A stretch of DNA of 64,000 nucleotides from CAXRDE01 sp964229355 (GCA_964229355.1 CAXRDE010000025.1:608285-672284); one strand, 5' to 3'; positions 42,704 to 51,917 are shown, counted from the first letter of the stretch. Made by a program: numbers and translations. The notes: a model not told the origin generated them from the sequence alone.

Positions 42704-45144
42704 GGCGTGTGGGTCCCCCAGTGGGGATCCATAATCGCCAGCACGGCGTTGTTTTGGGGAAACATGCTCTCTACAGAGCTACGTACACTACCCACAACGC
42801 CTTGCTTTGCAACCTGTTGAGCCATTTGTACACCCGCCAGACTTTCAAAAGCCGTTCCCGCCTGAGAGAAGTGAATGACACCCACCTCTGCGGTTTTAAT
42901 ATTGGCTTTTTCTTTGACCCGGTTGATGGCGTCACTGAGGTCACCCAAACCGTCTACCAGCTTAATTTTAAGGGCCTGATCGCCGGTGTAAATGCGCCCC
43001 TGAGCCACCTCTTCCACTTGCTTGATGTCGAGCTTGCGGCCTTTGGAGACCCGCTCAATAAAGACCCGGTAAAAGTCTAAGAGATTATTCTGAATAACCT
43101 GCTTTTCGGCTTCGCTATAGGGCCGATGATTGCTGTTTTGATCAGCTTTTTCATTGGTTTTTAGCACCGTATGCTGAACACCCAACTTCTCATAAAGACG
43201 CTCAAAATTGACCTTGCCCGCATAAATGCCAATACTGCCCGTAATGGTGCTGGGGTTGGCCAAAATCTCATCTCCGGCCATGGCAATCCAGTAACCGCCC
43301 GAAGCAGCCACATCAGCCATGGAGACAATCACGGGATTTTTGGTTTCTTCTTTATAACGTATCAAAGCGCGGTAAATCTCATCCGAGGCCAGAGCAGAAC
43401 CGCCCGGACTGTTAATGCGTAACACCAGGCCTTTAATTTGCTCATTTTGTCGGGCTTCAAAAATTTGCTCCACCACGCTGGCACTGCCTGCAGAGGCTTC
43501 ACCAAACAAGAAATCACGGCTGCTGGGGCCTTCGGTAATGCCACCGGATACATAGATCACCCCAATTTTATTGCGGGGTTCCCAGGATTCGTTGTGGACG
43601 CGAATACGGCGCAAATCTTCAATGGCCACCTTGGGCTGGTGGATCAAGTCCGAAGCCATTTGCCCCAGTTCATCACGGTATACCACCTGGTCCACAAGGC
43701 CGATTTCTTTGGCGTCGCGGGCGCTGAACAGGGTGCGTTCGAGCATACGGTCAAAGGTGCTGGCCTTTAAATTACGACGGGTCATAAGGGTGTTTTTAAA
43801 GCGTTCAAACTCATTGTCTTGTACCGCTTTGTACTGCTCACGGGTGGGTTCAGAGGCTTCCGTTAAGGTGTAGGACTCCATGCCGGTTTTATACTTGCCC
43901 ACCTTAATAAAGTCAACACCGACACCCACCAGATCCAGTACATTTTTGTAATAGGGCATGACAAAAGCCATTCCGTTTAAACGCAAAGATCCCATGGGGT
44001 GCATGGCCACCTTGTCTGCTGCACTGGCCAAATAATACTCTTTGAGCCCCCCGTCATTAAGGTAAACAATCACTTGTTTACCGGCGTCACGCACCGACTG
44101 AATGGCCGTACGAATTTCTTCGATGGTACCCAGCCCCACCCCATTTAAGGCACCGACATCAATAACAATCCCCTGGTAACGGGGCGCATTGCGCACCAGC
44201 TTGAGCTGTTCAATCAACTGCCAATAACCCAAAGGGCCCCGCATCGTAAAAAAATCGTCGCTTCCCCCCTGATCCATGGCCACGCCCTGGGTGAGATCCA
44301 GGTAGGCAAAACTATGGTTCAATTGCCGTAGGGTATTTTGAAAGTGTGCGTTGGTAAACTGCAGGTTCACCGCATCTCGGGCCTTGTTGGGGGCGTTAAA
44401 GCCGTGAAAATAGCTGACGCCAAAGGTGTCAAAGAAAAAGCCTGCACCCAGGGTAAACTGGCCCTGTAAATCGACACTGCCGCGCACCAGAAAACCATCC
44501 AAAGGCTCAGCCTCAACACCAAAACGACCGGTAATCGCCTGTACAGGATCCCCTTCGTCCCATTGGGTATCGGCAGTCAGGGTAAAGCGTTCCCCGAAGG
44601 GACGCACCCCCACGCCCAACGCATAAGCGCGATTGATCTGTTGATTGCCCACGGTGGGGGCATTCAGGTTCCGCACACTGACCCCAAAGGACAAAAAGCG
44701 AGCAGGACGGATCAGCAAACCCGTGTCAAAACTGTGAATATTGGAGTCATTCACCCCCACCTGTTGACTCAGGTTATAACCAATACCCCAGGATAAATAA
44801 TCGGTGAAGGCGTAGCTATAGGCCGCCGAAAACTTGCGCAGGTCGCCCAGGGTTTGGGTCTGAAACTGTTGAAAACCCAGTGAGAGGTTGGGCAGTCCCA
44901 AAAAACCAGCGGCGTGACCGGAGACATTGGGATCCACAGATTTTGACACAAAAATTTCAAAAAGGTCCTGGGCCCCTGCGGCAGCGGGGTTCAAAGGCAA
45001 AGCCGCACTGCTGTCTACCAGCGCAACCGCCGGAAGTGCCAGAAAGTCGACATCCGTAAAATCCCGGGTAGCATCATCAGCCTGGGCAGGTAAAGTAAAG
45101 GTAGAACTGAGCAGTAAACTCAGAGCAAGCAACGGTTTTTTCAT
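42700..45144 (-). CDS. sppA: Signal peptide peptidase SppA (S49) fused to an N-terminal barrel-like domain
   Basis: 814 aa from ATG 45144 (signal peptide to about residue 22). Residues about 25-280 do not belong to SppA: they are Gly/aromatic alternating strands (YSYAFTDYLSWGIGYNLSQQVG, RFLSFGVSVRNLNAP, GQFTLGAGFFFDTFGVSYF), like an outer-membrane barrel. The rest is SppA of the long 67K type, with general base K419 (GKYKTGMESY) and nucleophile S615 (VAASGGYW), plus NSPGGSALASDEIY. SppA degrades cleaved signal peptides and membrane fragments. It is the last gene of a set with DUF350 (7 bp upstream) and DUF4178 genes, so a membrane-quality role is likely. The longer frame to 45276 overlaps the DUF350 gene and is not preferred. 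Confidence 0.88.
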   Translation of the reverse strand: MKKPLLALSLLLSSTFTLPAQADDATRDFTDVDFLALPAVALVDSSAALPLNPAAAGAQDLFEIFVSKSVDPNVSGHAAGFLGLPNLSLGFQQFQTQTLGDLRKFSAAYSYAFTDYLSWGIGYNLSQQVGVNDSNIHSFDTGLLIRPARFLSFGVSVRNLNAPTVGNQQINRAYALGVGVRPFGERFTLTADTQWDEGDPVQAITGRFGVEAEPLDGFLVRGSVDLQGQFTLGAGFFFDTFGVSYFHGFNAPNKARDAVNLQFTNAHFQNTLRQLNHSFAYLDLTQGVAMDQGGSDDFFTMRGPLGYWQLIEQLKLVRNAPRYQGIVIDVGALNGVGLGTIEEIRTAIQSVRDAGKQVIVYLNDGGLKEYYLASAADKVAMHPMGSLRLNGMAFVMPYYKNVLDLVGVGVDFIKVGKYKTGMESYTLTEASEPTREQYKAVQDNEFERFKNTLMTRRNLKASTFDRMLERTLFSARDAKEIGLVDQVVYRDELGQMASDLIHQPKVAIEDLRRIRVHNESWEPRNKIGVIYVSGGITEGPSSRDFLFGEASAGSASVVEQIFEARQNEQIKGLVLRINSPGGSALASDEIYRALIRYKEETKNPVIVSMADVAASGGYWIAMAGDEILANPSTITGSIGIYAGKVNFERLYEKLGVQHTVLKTNEKADQNSNHRPYSEAEKQVIQNNLLDFYRVFIERVSKGRKLDIKQVEEVAQGRIYTGDQALKIKLVDGLGDLSDAINRVKEKANIKTAEVGVIHFSQAGTAFESLAGVQMAQQVAKQGVVGSVRSSVESMFPQNNAVLAIMDPHWGTHTP

Positions 45145-45151
45145 CAGCGAA

Positions 45152-45445
45152 TTAGCCGTGAATTGCTGCAGCAATAATAATCGCCATGGCAATAAAGAAA
45201 CCGCCAATAACGGTACCCAAAGCCTGGTTGTTTTTACCCAGCTCTTTGGTAAACTCAAGGGCGTTAACAATATCAAAGATTTTGTAAGCCACCATCAAAA
45301 AGACCATGCCCAATACGGCATAAATCAAGGAGACCAATAATACCCCCGGCGTTAAAGCATGGAGCGCCTCGTGTTGAGCCGCCTGAGCACCGGGAACAGC
45401 GGTCAAAGCAACAGCCTCGGTGGTGGTTTCTACTGCGTCATTCAT
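45152..45445 (-). CDS. DUF350 family small membrane protein (YjfL-like)
   Basis: 97 aa with a polar N-terminal 30 residues and two membrane helices (GVLLVSLIYAVLGMVFLMVAY and VIGGFFIAMAIIIAAAIHG). The linking segment YKIFDIVNALEFTKELGKNNQALG is the DUF350 pattern. DUF350 proteins often sit with DUF4178 and PspA-type genes in envelope-stress operons; here DUF4178 is two genes upstream and sppA follows. Confidence 0.85.
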   Translation of the reverse strand: MNDAVETTTEAVALTAVPGAQAAQHEALHALTPGVLLVSLIYAVLGMVFLMVAYKIFDIVNALEFTKELGKNNQALGTVIGGFFIAMAIIIAAAIHG

Positions 45446-45504
45446 CGTTTGAAATCCTTTCTTAATATGGGTCTGTTTCTATTGTGTGAGATAGGGTATG
45501 GGGT

Positions 45505-45744
45505 TTATTTTCCCGCGCGGGAGCCGCCCCCACGAAATCCGCCGGAGCTGTAACCCCGGCCGCGCGAGCCGTACCCTCCGTAGCTATTGCCAAAACTCAT
45601 AAACAAAAAGCTGGGGCCACGGCGGTGATAATAACCACTGCTCCCATAACCATTGCTAGAAGAAGTGCTTTGCAACGCCGCAAAAAAGAGAATGGGCACC
45701 AAACACAGTCCCGCGCAAAGGGCAACAAAGGTAATGCGGTTCAT
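45505..45744 (-). CDS. Small membrane protein with a Gly/Ser/Tyr-rich tail
   Basis: 79 aa: one N-terminal membrane helix (ITFVALCAGLCLVPILFFAAL), then a low-complexity tail of G, S, Y and R (SNGYGSSGYYHRRG, YGGYGSRGRGYSSGG). This composition is found in small proteins near DUF4178/DUF350 genes. It begins 1 bp after the DUF4178 stop codon, so the two are probably coupled. Function unknown. Confidence 0.75.
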   Translation of the reverse strand: MNRITFVALCAGLCLVPILFFAALQSTSSSNGYGSSGYYHRRGPSFLFMSFGNSYGGYGSRGRGYSSGGFRGGGSRAGK

Positions 45745-45745
45745 G

Positions 45746-46330
45746 TTAGTCTCCTGTGCTTAAAATGGTGAGTTCATAGGGTTCAATATAGTGGCCAGCA
45801 CTGACTTCAAATTCATTGCCCCAGCGCTCAACCCCCAGCACTTTTTCGTCATCATCATCGTAAAAATCCCAGTACTCCACTTCACTGTATCTGGGGTCAC
45901 TGTCTTCGCTTTCCACAAGCACTTTGGCGTAACCGTGCTCATCCTGATAATAGGTCACCCCTTCGTACACCAGGCGGCTGGCCACCGGCGCTGACACTTG
46001 CAAACGCACGGGTTTGACCACGGTCACTTCCAATTCGTCATCATCCTCGGCGTCAAGCCAGAGTTTTTCACCACTGATGGAATCTACAAAATGATAAGAA
46101 AACCAGGAGAAACCATGATCTTCGTAGACGTAGCGACTGCGTACAATAAAGTCTGTGGCGTTATAACTCACCACCCCTCCCAGCCTCAGATCGAGCACAT
46201 TGCGCTCACGCACCTTTGGCGATACGGTGTGTCGGTGAGCCAGGCCCCGGTGGCTGCTGGGCGCCAGTGCAGCGGGCGTCTGCGTTTCGTAGGTTTTGGG
46301 TTTGCCAAACAGGAAATCAAAAAGTCCCAT
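45746..46330 (-). CDS. DUF4178 domain protein
   Basis: 194 aa, no signal peptide. The domain is a mixed beta fold: LGGVVSYNATDFIVRSRYVYEDHGFSWFSYHFVD then GEKLWLDAEDDDELE is the first DUF4178 half, and YEGVTYYQDEHGYAKV with YWDFYDDDDEKVLGVERWGNEFEVSAG the second. The function is not known biochemically. It heads a set of four: DUF4178, Gly-rich membrane protein, DUF350, barrel-SppA. Confidence 0.82.
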   Translation of the reverse strand: MGLFDFLFGKPKTYETQTPAALAPSSHRGLAHRHTVSPKVRERNVLDLRLGGVVSYNATDFIVRSRYVYEDHGFSWFSYHFVDSISGEKLWLDAEDDDELEVTVVKPVRLQVSAPVASRLVYEGVTYYQDEHGYAKVLVESEDSDPRYSEVEYWDFYDDDDEKVLGVERWGNEFEVSAGHYIEPYELTILSTGD

Positions 46331-46362
46331 AACACAGCCTCTATTTCATCTTGTTTTTAACA

Positions 46363-46704
46363 TCATAACATGGTCTCTGTGGGCTGATCAGCAACCCAGA
46401 TCTGCCCTGAAGCCTGACGGGTGGGATAGCACGTCAGACAACTGCTCTGATTCAAGCCCTGCCCGTTCTCCAGGGAAAATACCCAGTGATGCAAAGGGCA
46501 CTCCAGGGTGAGCTGCTGCGCGTCAAGGCGACCGTTCAACAAGGAAAAATGCTGATGAGGACAGTGGGCGCTGACCGCATACGCATGGCTTCCTACCCAA
46601 CACAGCAAGATCTCTCTCCCTGTGGGAGACACCCACACAAAGCGGCTTTCGCGCTGAAGACGGGCCGCTTTAATGACGGGATACCATGTTAACGGGGCTT
46701 CCAC
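46363..46704 (-). CDS. Rieske-type 2Fe-2S protein
   Basis: 113 aa. C48-x-H50 (HCPHQH) and C69-x2-H72 (CPLHHW) are the four ligands of a Rieske cluster. The small size without a membrane anchor points to a soluble ferredoxin-like electron carrier, as in NirD or dioxygenase ferredoxins, not the cytochrome bc subunit. No partner oxygenase or reductase gene is nearby. It is divergent from the HAD gene. Confidence 0.88.
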   Translation of the reverse strand: MEAPLTWYPVIKAARLQRESRFVWVSPTGREILLCWVGSHAYAVSAHCPHQHFSLLNGRLDAQQLTLECPLHHWVFSLENGQGLNQSSCLTCYPTRQASGQIWVADQPTETML

Positions 46705-46757
46705 TGTAAATGGACTCCTTGTCCTTGCTAAACTGGTGTGAAAAAGGCTTTTTCATC

Positions 46758-47420
46758 ATGTCACATGCTACACCTTATGCCCTCGTTATTTTCGATATGG
46801 ACGGCACCCTGGTCGATACCGAGCCTCACTATCGGGTGATCAACCGCAAAATTTTTGAAGACCTGGGGTTTCATCTCCCCGTCGACGCCCATGATGCACT
46901 GGTGGGTATGACTGCCGAAGGCATCTGGGGCAACTTAAAACAGCGTTTTCATTTGGAAGCTTCGGTAGCAGATTTGATCGCCAATGAGCAGCGGCAACAA
47001 TGGCATAATCTGCAGGTGCAAACCCTTTTGCCTATTGACGGGGTACCCACCCTTGTTAAAACCCTCTCAAACCAGGGCATTCACCTGGCGGTGGGATCTT
47101 CGTCTCCACAATTTATGATTGACTTTATTATCCACAAAATTGGACTCAAGCCTTATTTTCAGGCCACTTTAAGTGGCGAAGCGGTACCCCACGGAAAACC
47201 TGCCCCTGATTTATTTTTGGCCCTGGCCCATCACTTTCAGGTGGAGCCAGAGCAATGTCTGGTGCTCGAAGATGCAGGGCATGGGGTTCATGCAGCCAAA
47301 AGTGCGGGCATGCAGTGCTGGGGTTATCAGAACCCTCACTCAGGACACCAGGACCTGAGCGCTGCGGATTTTGTGTTCAGTGATTATCAGGCTGCATTGG
47401 AACGCTGGAAGGAGATCTAA
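46758..47420 (+). CDS. HAD-superfamily phosphatase/phosphomutase (beta-phosphoglucomutase-like)
   Basis: 220 aa from ATG 46758, which places the catalytic loop DMDGTLVDTEPHY (D13, D15) at the usual distance from the start; an ATG at 46710 would add 16 residues. Other HAD motifs are VGSSSP (II), GKPAPDLFL (III Lys) and VLEDAGHGVHAA (IV). The helical cap between motifs I and II fits the beta-PGM/2-deoxyglucose-6-phosphatase subfamily. The sugar-phosphate substrate cannot be named. The end overlaps the Lgt-family gene by 44 bp. Confidence 0.9.
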   Translation: MSHATPYALVIFDMDGTLVDTEPHYRVINRKIFEDLGFHLPVDAHDALVGMTAEGIWGNLKQRFHLEASVADLIANEQRQQWHNLQVQTLLPIDGVPTLVKTLSNQGIHLAVGSSSPQFMIDFIIHKIGLKPYFQATLSGEAVPHGKPAPDLFLALAHHFQVEPEQCLVLEDAGHGVHAAKSAGMQCWGYQNPHSGHQDLSAADFVFSDYQAALERWKEI

Positions 47421-48135
47421 AAATACGCCACAGCGATACCGTCAGCGCCATCAAACCCAAAATACAGGCCCATTGAATGGCGCTGAGCCCCCCGTAGATT
47501 TTTAAGCTGGGCTTGAGACTTTCGACCCCCAGCCGAAAGCTCAGATAAGCCCCCATAAACGCGCGAAACATTAAACCGTGATGGGCCAGATGGAGGCGAC
47601 AACCCCACAAGGCCGTCGCTGTCAAGACCAGAAACAAACTCTCGTACAACTGGGTAGGATGGCGAAACACACCATCTCCAAAATCCACCCCCCAGGGCAA
47701 GGCGGTGGCCACCCCATAGGTGTGATCGGCCAGGCCCGTCAAAAAACAACCTATGCGCCCCCAGGCAATGCCCAGCGCCAGCGGAAGGACGTAACTGTCT
47801 CCGGTGCGATCGCGAATGCCCAGACGTTGTTTGATCCATTCAATGCCCACCCAACCGCCCAACAAGCCCCCAACAATGGTTTTTCCTGGCACCATCCAGC
47901 GTCCACTGAGGGGGTCGTACGGTGTTTCCAGCCAGGCCAGGAGACGGGCTCCCAATGCAGCGCCTACAATGCAGGCCATTAAAATCCAAAGCTGTTGAGA
48001 TTTGGGAGCTTGCACTGCCGCCCGTTTGCTCAACCAGCGATACCCCTGAAAACCCAGGGTATAAGCTAAAATTTCAAAGAAGAAATGGGGGTGAATCTGC
48101 CAGGGGCCCAGGGCGATATAGACAGGAAAGCTCAT
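47377..48135 (-). CDS. Prolipoprotein diacylglyceryl transferase (Lgt) family protein
   Basis: 252 aa with about seven membrane helices. It shares Lgt features: GKTIVGGLLGGWVGIEW, AWGRIGCFLTGLADHTYG (Lgt normally has GRIGNF) and FRHPTQLYESL (the RxPxQLYE motif). It is shorter than typical Lgt (about 260-300 aa), and the GRIGN Asn is replaced by Cys. It could be the cell's Lgt, needed by the lipoproteins seen here, or a paralogue. Its ATG overlaps the upstream gene (ATGA). Confidence 0.8.
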   Translation of the reverse strand: MSFPVYIALGPWQIHPHFFFEILAYTLGFQGYRWLSKRAAVQAPKSQQLWILMACIVGAALGARLLAWLETPYDPLSGRWMVPGKTIVGGLLGGWVGIEWIKQRLGIRDRTGDSYVLPLALGIAWGRIGCFLTGLADHTYGVATALPWGVDFGDGVFRHPTQLYESLFLVLTATALWGCRLHLAHHGLMFRAFMGAYLSFRLGVESLKPSLKIYGGLSAIQWACILGLMALTVSLWRIFRSPSSVPMQPDNH

Positions 48136-49100
48136 GAAACCCCAAAGCTCTGCCTGACTTTGGCCTGCAGCTGAGCAATGGCAGCGTCCTGGGAAATGCG
48201 ATAGGCCAGATCTAAAAAGTACAGGGCATGGTTGCGTTCCTGCACCAGCGCATACAGGTACCCCAGGCCAAAATAGGCTTCATGGCGACTTTTGTCTAAG
48301 CTCAGGGCCTCTAAAAAAGCCAAAATACCGTGTTCTAAATGATAGCGTTCTTTAAAACCTGAAGCCACCGCCAGGTCAATACTGCGAAAACCCGCGCCCA
48401 GATACGCCTGATAGGTTTTTTTGGGTTGATTCAGGGAAATGCCCATGGCATTGCGCACGATAGAACGTCCGCCCTGCACATCAAAGGACACCTGCAAACC
48501 GGGCTGTGAGGACACCGGGGAAACCGGACGCGCTAACTTTAACACCTGAAAATCTGAAGGCGCTGTCTCGGGAGGGGCTTCCGGCTGTACTTCACGGAAG
48601 ACTTCAGCGGATACCGGGGACCGCTCTGCGGGCAGCCAGGGCTGCCAAAAATGACGGCAGGCACCCTGTTCTGCAGGGACTAACTTTTCAAAAAGGGGGC
48701 TTAGACTGCGGTGAAAAGCCAAAATTTCTTCAGGTGCCGGCTCAGGGTACACGGTCACTAAAGGCGGTGGTAAAGGATGTTTTTGGGTATAAAGCCCGTG
48801 AAAAAAGTCACGGGCAGCCCGGGGAGAAACCGGTGGCACATCGGTATGGTTCTTGAGTTGCTGGGTACGGGCTTCGCTGCGCAACTGGTACAAACGTTCA
48901 TCAAACTCAGCGCGGCGTTTGTGCAGGGTGGGCAGGGCCGCAGAGGTGCCTGGCAGTTGCTGCATCTGGTAAACCAGCGTTTGGATTTGGCGAAGGACCT
49001 GCTGAATTTCAGGGGTTTCACTCACCGTCTGGGTAATATTGCGCAACTGGCCGGGTCGAGATGCCATACGCCGGGGCATTTGTCGAAAACCCTGCGTCAT
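48132..49100 (-). CDS. Protein of unknown function with a TPR-like C-terminus
   Basis: 322 aa, no signal peptide. The first 200 residues are Pro/Gln/Arg-rich with helical stretches (EIQQVLRQIQTLVYQMQQL, HKRRAEFDERLYQLRSEA). The last 110 residues look TPR-like (YHLEHGILAFLEALSLDKSRHEAYFGLGYLYALV). A very good AAGGAGGA ribosome site precedes the start. Its stop overlaps the Lgt-family gene by ATGA, so the pair is translationally coupled. Confidence 0.72.
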   Translation of the reverse strand: MTQGFRQMPRRMASRPGQLRNITQTVSETPEIQQVLRQIQTLVYQMQQLPGTSAALPTLHKRRAEFDERLYQLRSEARTQQLKNHTDVPPVSPRAARDFFHGLYTQKHPLPPPLVTVYPEPAPEEILAFHRSLSPLFEKLVPAEQGACRHFWQPWLPAERSPVSAEVFREVQPEAPPETAPSDFQVLKLARPVSPVSSQPGLQVSFDVQGGRSIVRNAMGISLNQPKKTYQAYLGAGFRSIDLAVASGFKERYHLEHGILAFLEALSLDKSRHEAYFGLGYLYALVQERNHALYFLDLAYRISQDAAIAQLQAKVRQSFGVS

Positions 49101-49220
49101 TCTGTATCCTCCTTCGTGCCATTGGGGGGTATTTTATCACGGGAGTTGAAAATTGCGGTATGCTGAAAAAAAACGCAGGAGCTCGCCCGTTGAGTGCTTG
49201 CCCAAGACAAGGATAACCCG

Positions 49221-50726
49221 ATGAAGAAAAACCTCGCTTTGAGCCTGTTGGCAACGCTTTCTCTGAGTCTTCCCCCCCTTCTGCCCTCCGCTTATCAGCC
49301 CGGTTGGCAAGTGGCTTCTGCGCAAACCGCTCAAAAATCCTTTGCTTTTTACTTTAAAAACGATCATCCGCTCAACGGCATCTTGATCGACGCCCTCAAA
49401 GAAGGCGAACCCGATGCCAATTACACCACCTTAAACAGCCAGGGTAGCGACGATATTGCCGGCCTTCTGTCGGCGGTCGCCAACTTTTATTTAGAACATG
49501 TCAATGAGCCCGCCACCACCCGCAGCGGTTTAACGCTACAGTTTGGCGATCAAAACCTGAGCTGGAACGAAGTGCGCCAATTGGCCACCGCCGATTGGGT
49601 GCTGATCCCCGAATGGACCTGGGCAGAAACCGGCCTGAATAAAATTGTCTTGGGTGATGTGGACGGGGTCCCCACCTGGGCCATTCTGGCAGAAAACACC
49701 CTGAGTCTTACCCTGACCCCTTACCAGTTCGAAGCCAACCAGTTTAAAGCCGGCCCCCCCATCTACCGCAATTGGAACATTGAGCGAAAAATCCCCATTC
49801 GCGACACCCAACAGCTAGAAAAAGTCGTCAAGGATGCCACCGGAAACCAGGTCAGCATTGCAGAGGCCTCGCAACACGAAACCATTTTGGGCGTGGTGCG
49901 CCAGTTTCCTACTTTTAAGGGACTCATGGGCCAGGATCCCAGCCAGTACTTTGCAGAGCCTGCAGCCCAGGCCCTGACCGGACAACGCGCCGAGCGTATT
50001 TTGCGCTCTTTGGCAGCCCGCGGCAACAACGCCTCAAACAATACCTCCACGACGAATACGCCCGCCAATAACGCCCCCAATACGCCTCCGCGCACGCCCG
50101 GCAAAGGCATTGGCCTGGGCGTGGCCCTCAAAGGCGGTACCATGCCCCTCTGGATTAACGGCACCAGCCAATTTTACTTTTTTGACCCCCTCAATTTATT
50201 TGTGCCCTCTGTGGGCCTTGATCTGCGTTATAACCTGGCCAACCTCACCGGCTGGGAAGACGTCTACGTGATTCTGGGCGGCGGCACCAACGTGCAATTG
50301 GTCAGCCAGAACGCGCAAGACGCCAGCCAACCCCCGCCCGTACAAGGCATCGTCCCCGTGCAAAACCCGTTCGCCGCTGCCATGGGGATTATCGGTGAAC
50401 TGGGTGTCGCCAAGCGGTGGCGCTTCGGCAATTACTACGTAGAAGGCAGCCTCAAAGGCGGCATGCTGGGGGGCATCCTGATGGATAGCGGCGTCATTAA
50501 TCAGTTCACAGGATTTCCGGACACGCCTTATACCTATACCTTTGGCGGCACCGTGGGCCTGGGTGCCGGTTGGCAAATCACCGATAATTTTGCCCTGGGC
50601 CTTGACACCGGCTTCCGCTATTATGCAGACGGCTTTTGGACCGACTCTATGGGTCAACCGTTGATTTACCCGAATTTAAGTGCCTGGGGTCCTGTGCTCC
50701 AGCTCTCAGTGGAATACATGTTCTAA
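49221..50726 (+). CDS. Exported outer-membrane protein, N-terminal soluble domain plus C-terminal barrel
   Basis: 501 aa from ATG 49221 (AAGGAT site upstream). The signal peptide covers about residues 1-35 (cut near VASAQT). Residues about 38-240 are a mixed domain (ILIDALKEGEPDANY, WVLIPEWTWAETGLNKI), loosely recalling CsgG/TolB-like folds. An Asn/Thr/Pro linker (NNTSTTNTPANNAPN) leads to strands from about 290 to the end, which closes with LSVEYMF, a C-terminal aromatic typical of barrel proteins recognised by BamA. It opens the plus-strand envelope run, 39 bp before the FlgT-like pair. Confidence 0.78.
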   Translation: MKKNLALSLLATLSLSLPPLLPSAYQPGWQVASAQTAQKSFAFYFKNDHPLNGILIDALKEGEPDANYTTLNSQGSDDIAGLLSAVANFYLEHVNEPATTRSGLTLQFGDQNLSWNEVRQLATADWVLIPEWTWAETGLNKIVLGDVDGVPTWAILAENTLSLTLTPYQFEANQFKAGPPIYRNWNIERKIPIRDTQQLEKVVKDATGNQVSIAEASQHETILGVVRQFPTFKGLMGQDPSQYFAEPAAQALTGQRAERILRSLAARGNNASNNTSTTNTPANNAPNTPPRTPGKGIGLGVALKGGTMPLWINGTSQFYFFDPLNLFVPSVGLDLRYNLANLTGWEDVYVILGGGTNVQLVSQNAQDASQPPPVQGIVPVQNPFAAAMGIIGELGVAKRWRFGNYYVEGSLKGGMLGGILMDSGVINQFTGFPDTPYTYTFGGTVGLGAGWQITDNFALGLDTGFRYYADGFWTDSMGQPLIYPNLSAWGPVLQLSVEYMF

Positions 50727-50727
50727 G

Positions 50728-50736
50728 TGTTATAAT
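50728..50736 (+). promoter_or_regulatory. Extended -10 element before the FlgT-like genes
   Basis: TGT-TATAAT is a perfect extended -10. The start of the next gene is 29 bp downstream. No -35 hexamer is seen. An internal promoter within the run is implied. Confidence 0.6.
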
Positions 50737-50765
50737 CAAAGCAAAACGGACAGGAGTTCGTCCTT

Positions 50766-51917
50766 ATGAAACATCATTTAGCATGCTTAGTTCTTTTGGG
50801 TGCCTTGCAAGGTGCCGCATTAACCCCGTTTTCAGGATCTGTGGGCATCGCCCAGGCGGCCACCACAGGTCAGGTGGTATCTTTTAGCGCCGTACGCGGC
50901 GAAGGCACCAGCCCGGTTGCCGCCCGCCAGGATGCCTTTCGTAACGCCATTGCTCAGGCAGTGGGCGTGTTTGTACGGGCCGATACCGTGGTTCAGGATT
51001 ATGTGACCCAATCCGACAAGGTACGCACCAGTTCCCAGGGGTTTATTAAATCTTTTAAGCTGATTCAAGAAAACACCCTGCCCGACGGCATCGTGGAAGC
51101 CGTTTACGCCATTGAGGTGTCCACCACGCCCCTTAAAGACGACCTGAGGCAGGTGGTGGGTACCGAATTCAGCAATGTGGGTCACCCCACCGTGGCCGTG
51201 GTGGGCTGGTACAAAGGCAACACGCGCGAAGACACCGAAGCCGGCAGTATTGCGGTAGCCGCGCTCAACCGCGCGCTGATTAACCGCGGCTACAAAGTGG
51301 TAGATGCCTCTGAGATCGAACGCCTACGCAAAGAAGATGCCGCCCTGCGCAAAGTGGCGGAGAACGCCACAAGCTCTAATTTTGATCAGGTGGCCCGCGC
51401 CATTGCTGAGCGTCTCAAGGCAGATATTTATGTCACCACCTTCGGCTCTGTGGGCGCCGGTAAAGCCAGTGTGGCCACGCGCATGTACAATAGCTATACT
51501 GGACAGGTATTTGGCTCAGAAACCGGTTATGGCACCGCCACGGACCGCAGTTTTAGCAGCGCCAAACGCGCTGTAGATGAGGCCGTGACCCGCTCCATGG
51601 ACACCGTACTCAACCAGGTCTCGAACCACTGGCAAGACGTCTTACAAAACGGTCAGGAATACATCGTGGTGTTCGATGGCTACCGCAATGGTAAAGAACG
51701 CCGACAGTTCAAAGAACTTTTAGGACGCGTGAGCGGCATTACCCAGGTTAAACAGATCAGCGCCAGCAGCAGCAAAGCTGAATTTTCACTCCGGGGGAAT
51801 GGCTCCGCGGTGGACCTTTTTGACGAAGTCATTGAGCTGGCAGAGGCCGCTGGCATGAAATTCATAAACGATGAAGCGGTGATTCGCGGGGGTCGTGCCG
51901 TGTTTCTGCTGAAATAG
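50766..51917 (+). CDS. Periplasmic FlgT-like / CsgG-fold protein
   Basis: 383 aa with a signal peptide (about 1-31, cut after AQA). The first domain (GEGTSPVAARQDAFRNAIAQAVGVFV) has the Gly-rich then Ala-rich helix of LPP20/FlgT N-terminal domains. A second domain (PTVAVVGWYKG ... AALNRALINRGYKVVDASEIERLRKEDA ... ADIYVTTFGSVG) recalls the FlgT/CsgG/TolB-like fold used by outer-membrane assembly proteins. No lipobox Cys. The next gene is a paralogue with the same order of domains. No flagellar or curli gene is visible, so the cargo is unknown. Confidence 0.78.
   Translation: MKHHLACLVLLGALQGAALTPFSGSVGIAQAATTGQVVSFSAVRGEGTSPVAARQDAFRNAIAQAVGVFVRADTVVQDYVTQSDKVRTSSQGFIKSFKLIQENTLPDGIVEAVYAIEVSTTPLKDDLRQVVGTEFSNVGHPTVAVVGWYKGNTREDTEAGSIAVAALNRALINRGYKVVDASEIERLRKEDAALRKVAENATSSNFDQVARAIAERLKADIYVTTFGSVGAGKASVATRMYNSYTGQVFGSETGYGTATDRSFSSAKRAVDEAVTRSMDTVLNQVSNHWQDVLQNGQEYIVVFDGYRNGKERRQFKELLGRVSGITQVKQISASSSKAEFSLRGNGSAVDLFDEVIELAEAAGMKFINDEAVIRGGRAVFLLK

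Noticed and set aside
45145..45276. Longer N-terminus for SppA
   Set aside because: It lies within the DUF350 coding region; the signal peptide starts cleanly at ATG 45144.
50748..50763. Small hairpin (GGAC ... GTCC) around the ribosome site of the first FlgT-like gene
   Set aside because: The stem is only four base pairs with an 8-nt loop, too weak to claim translational control.
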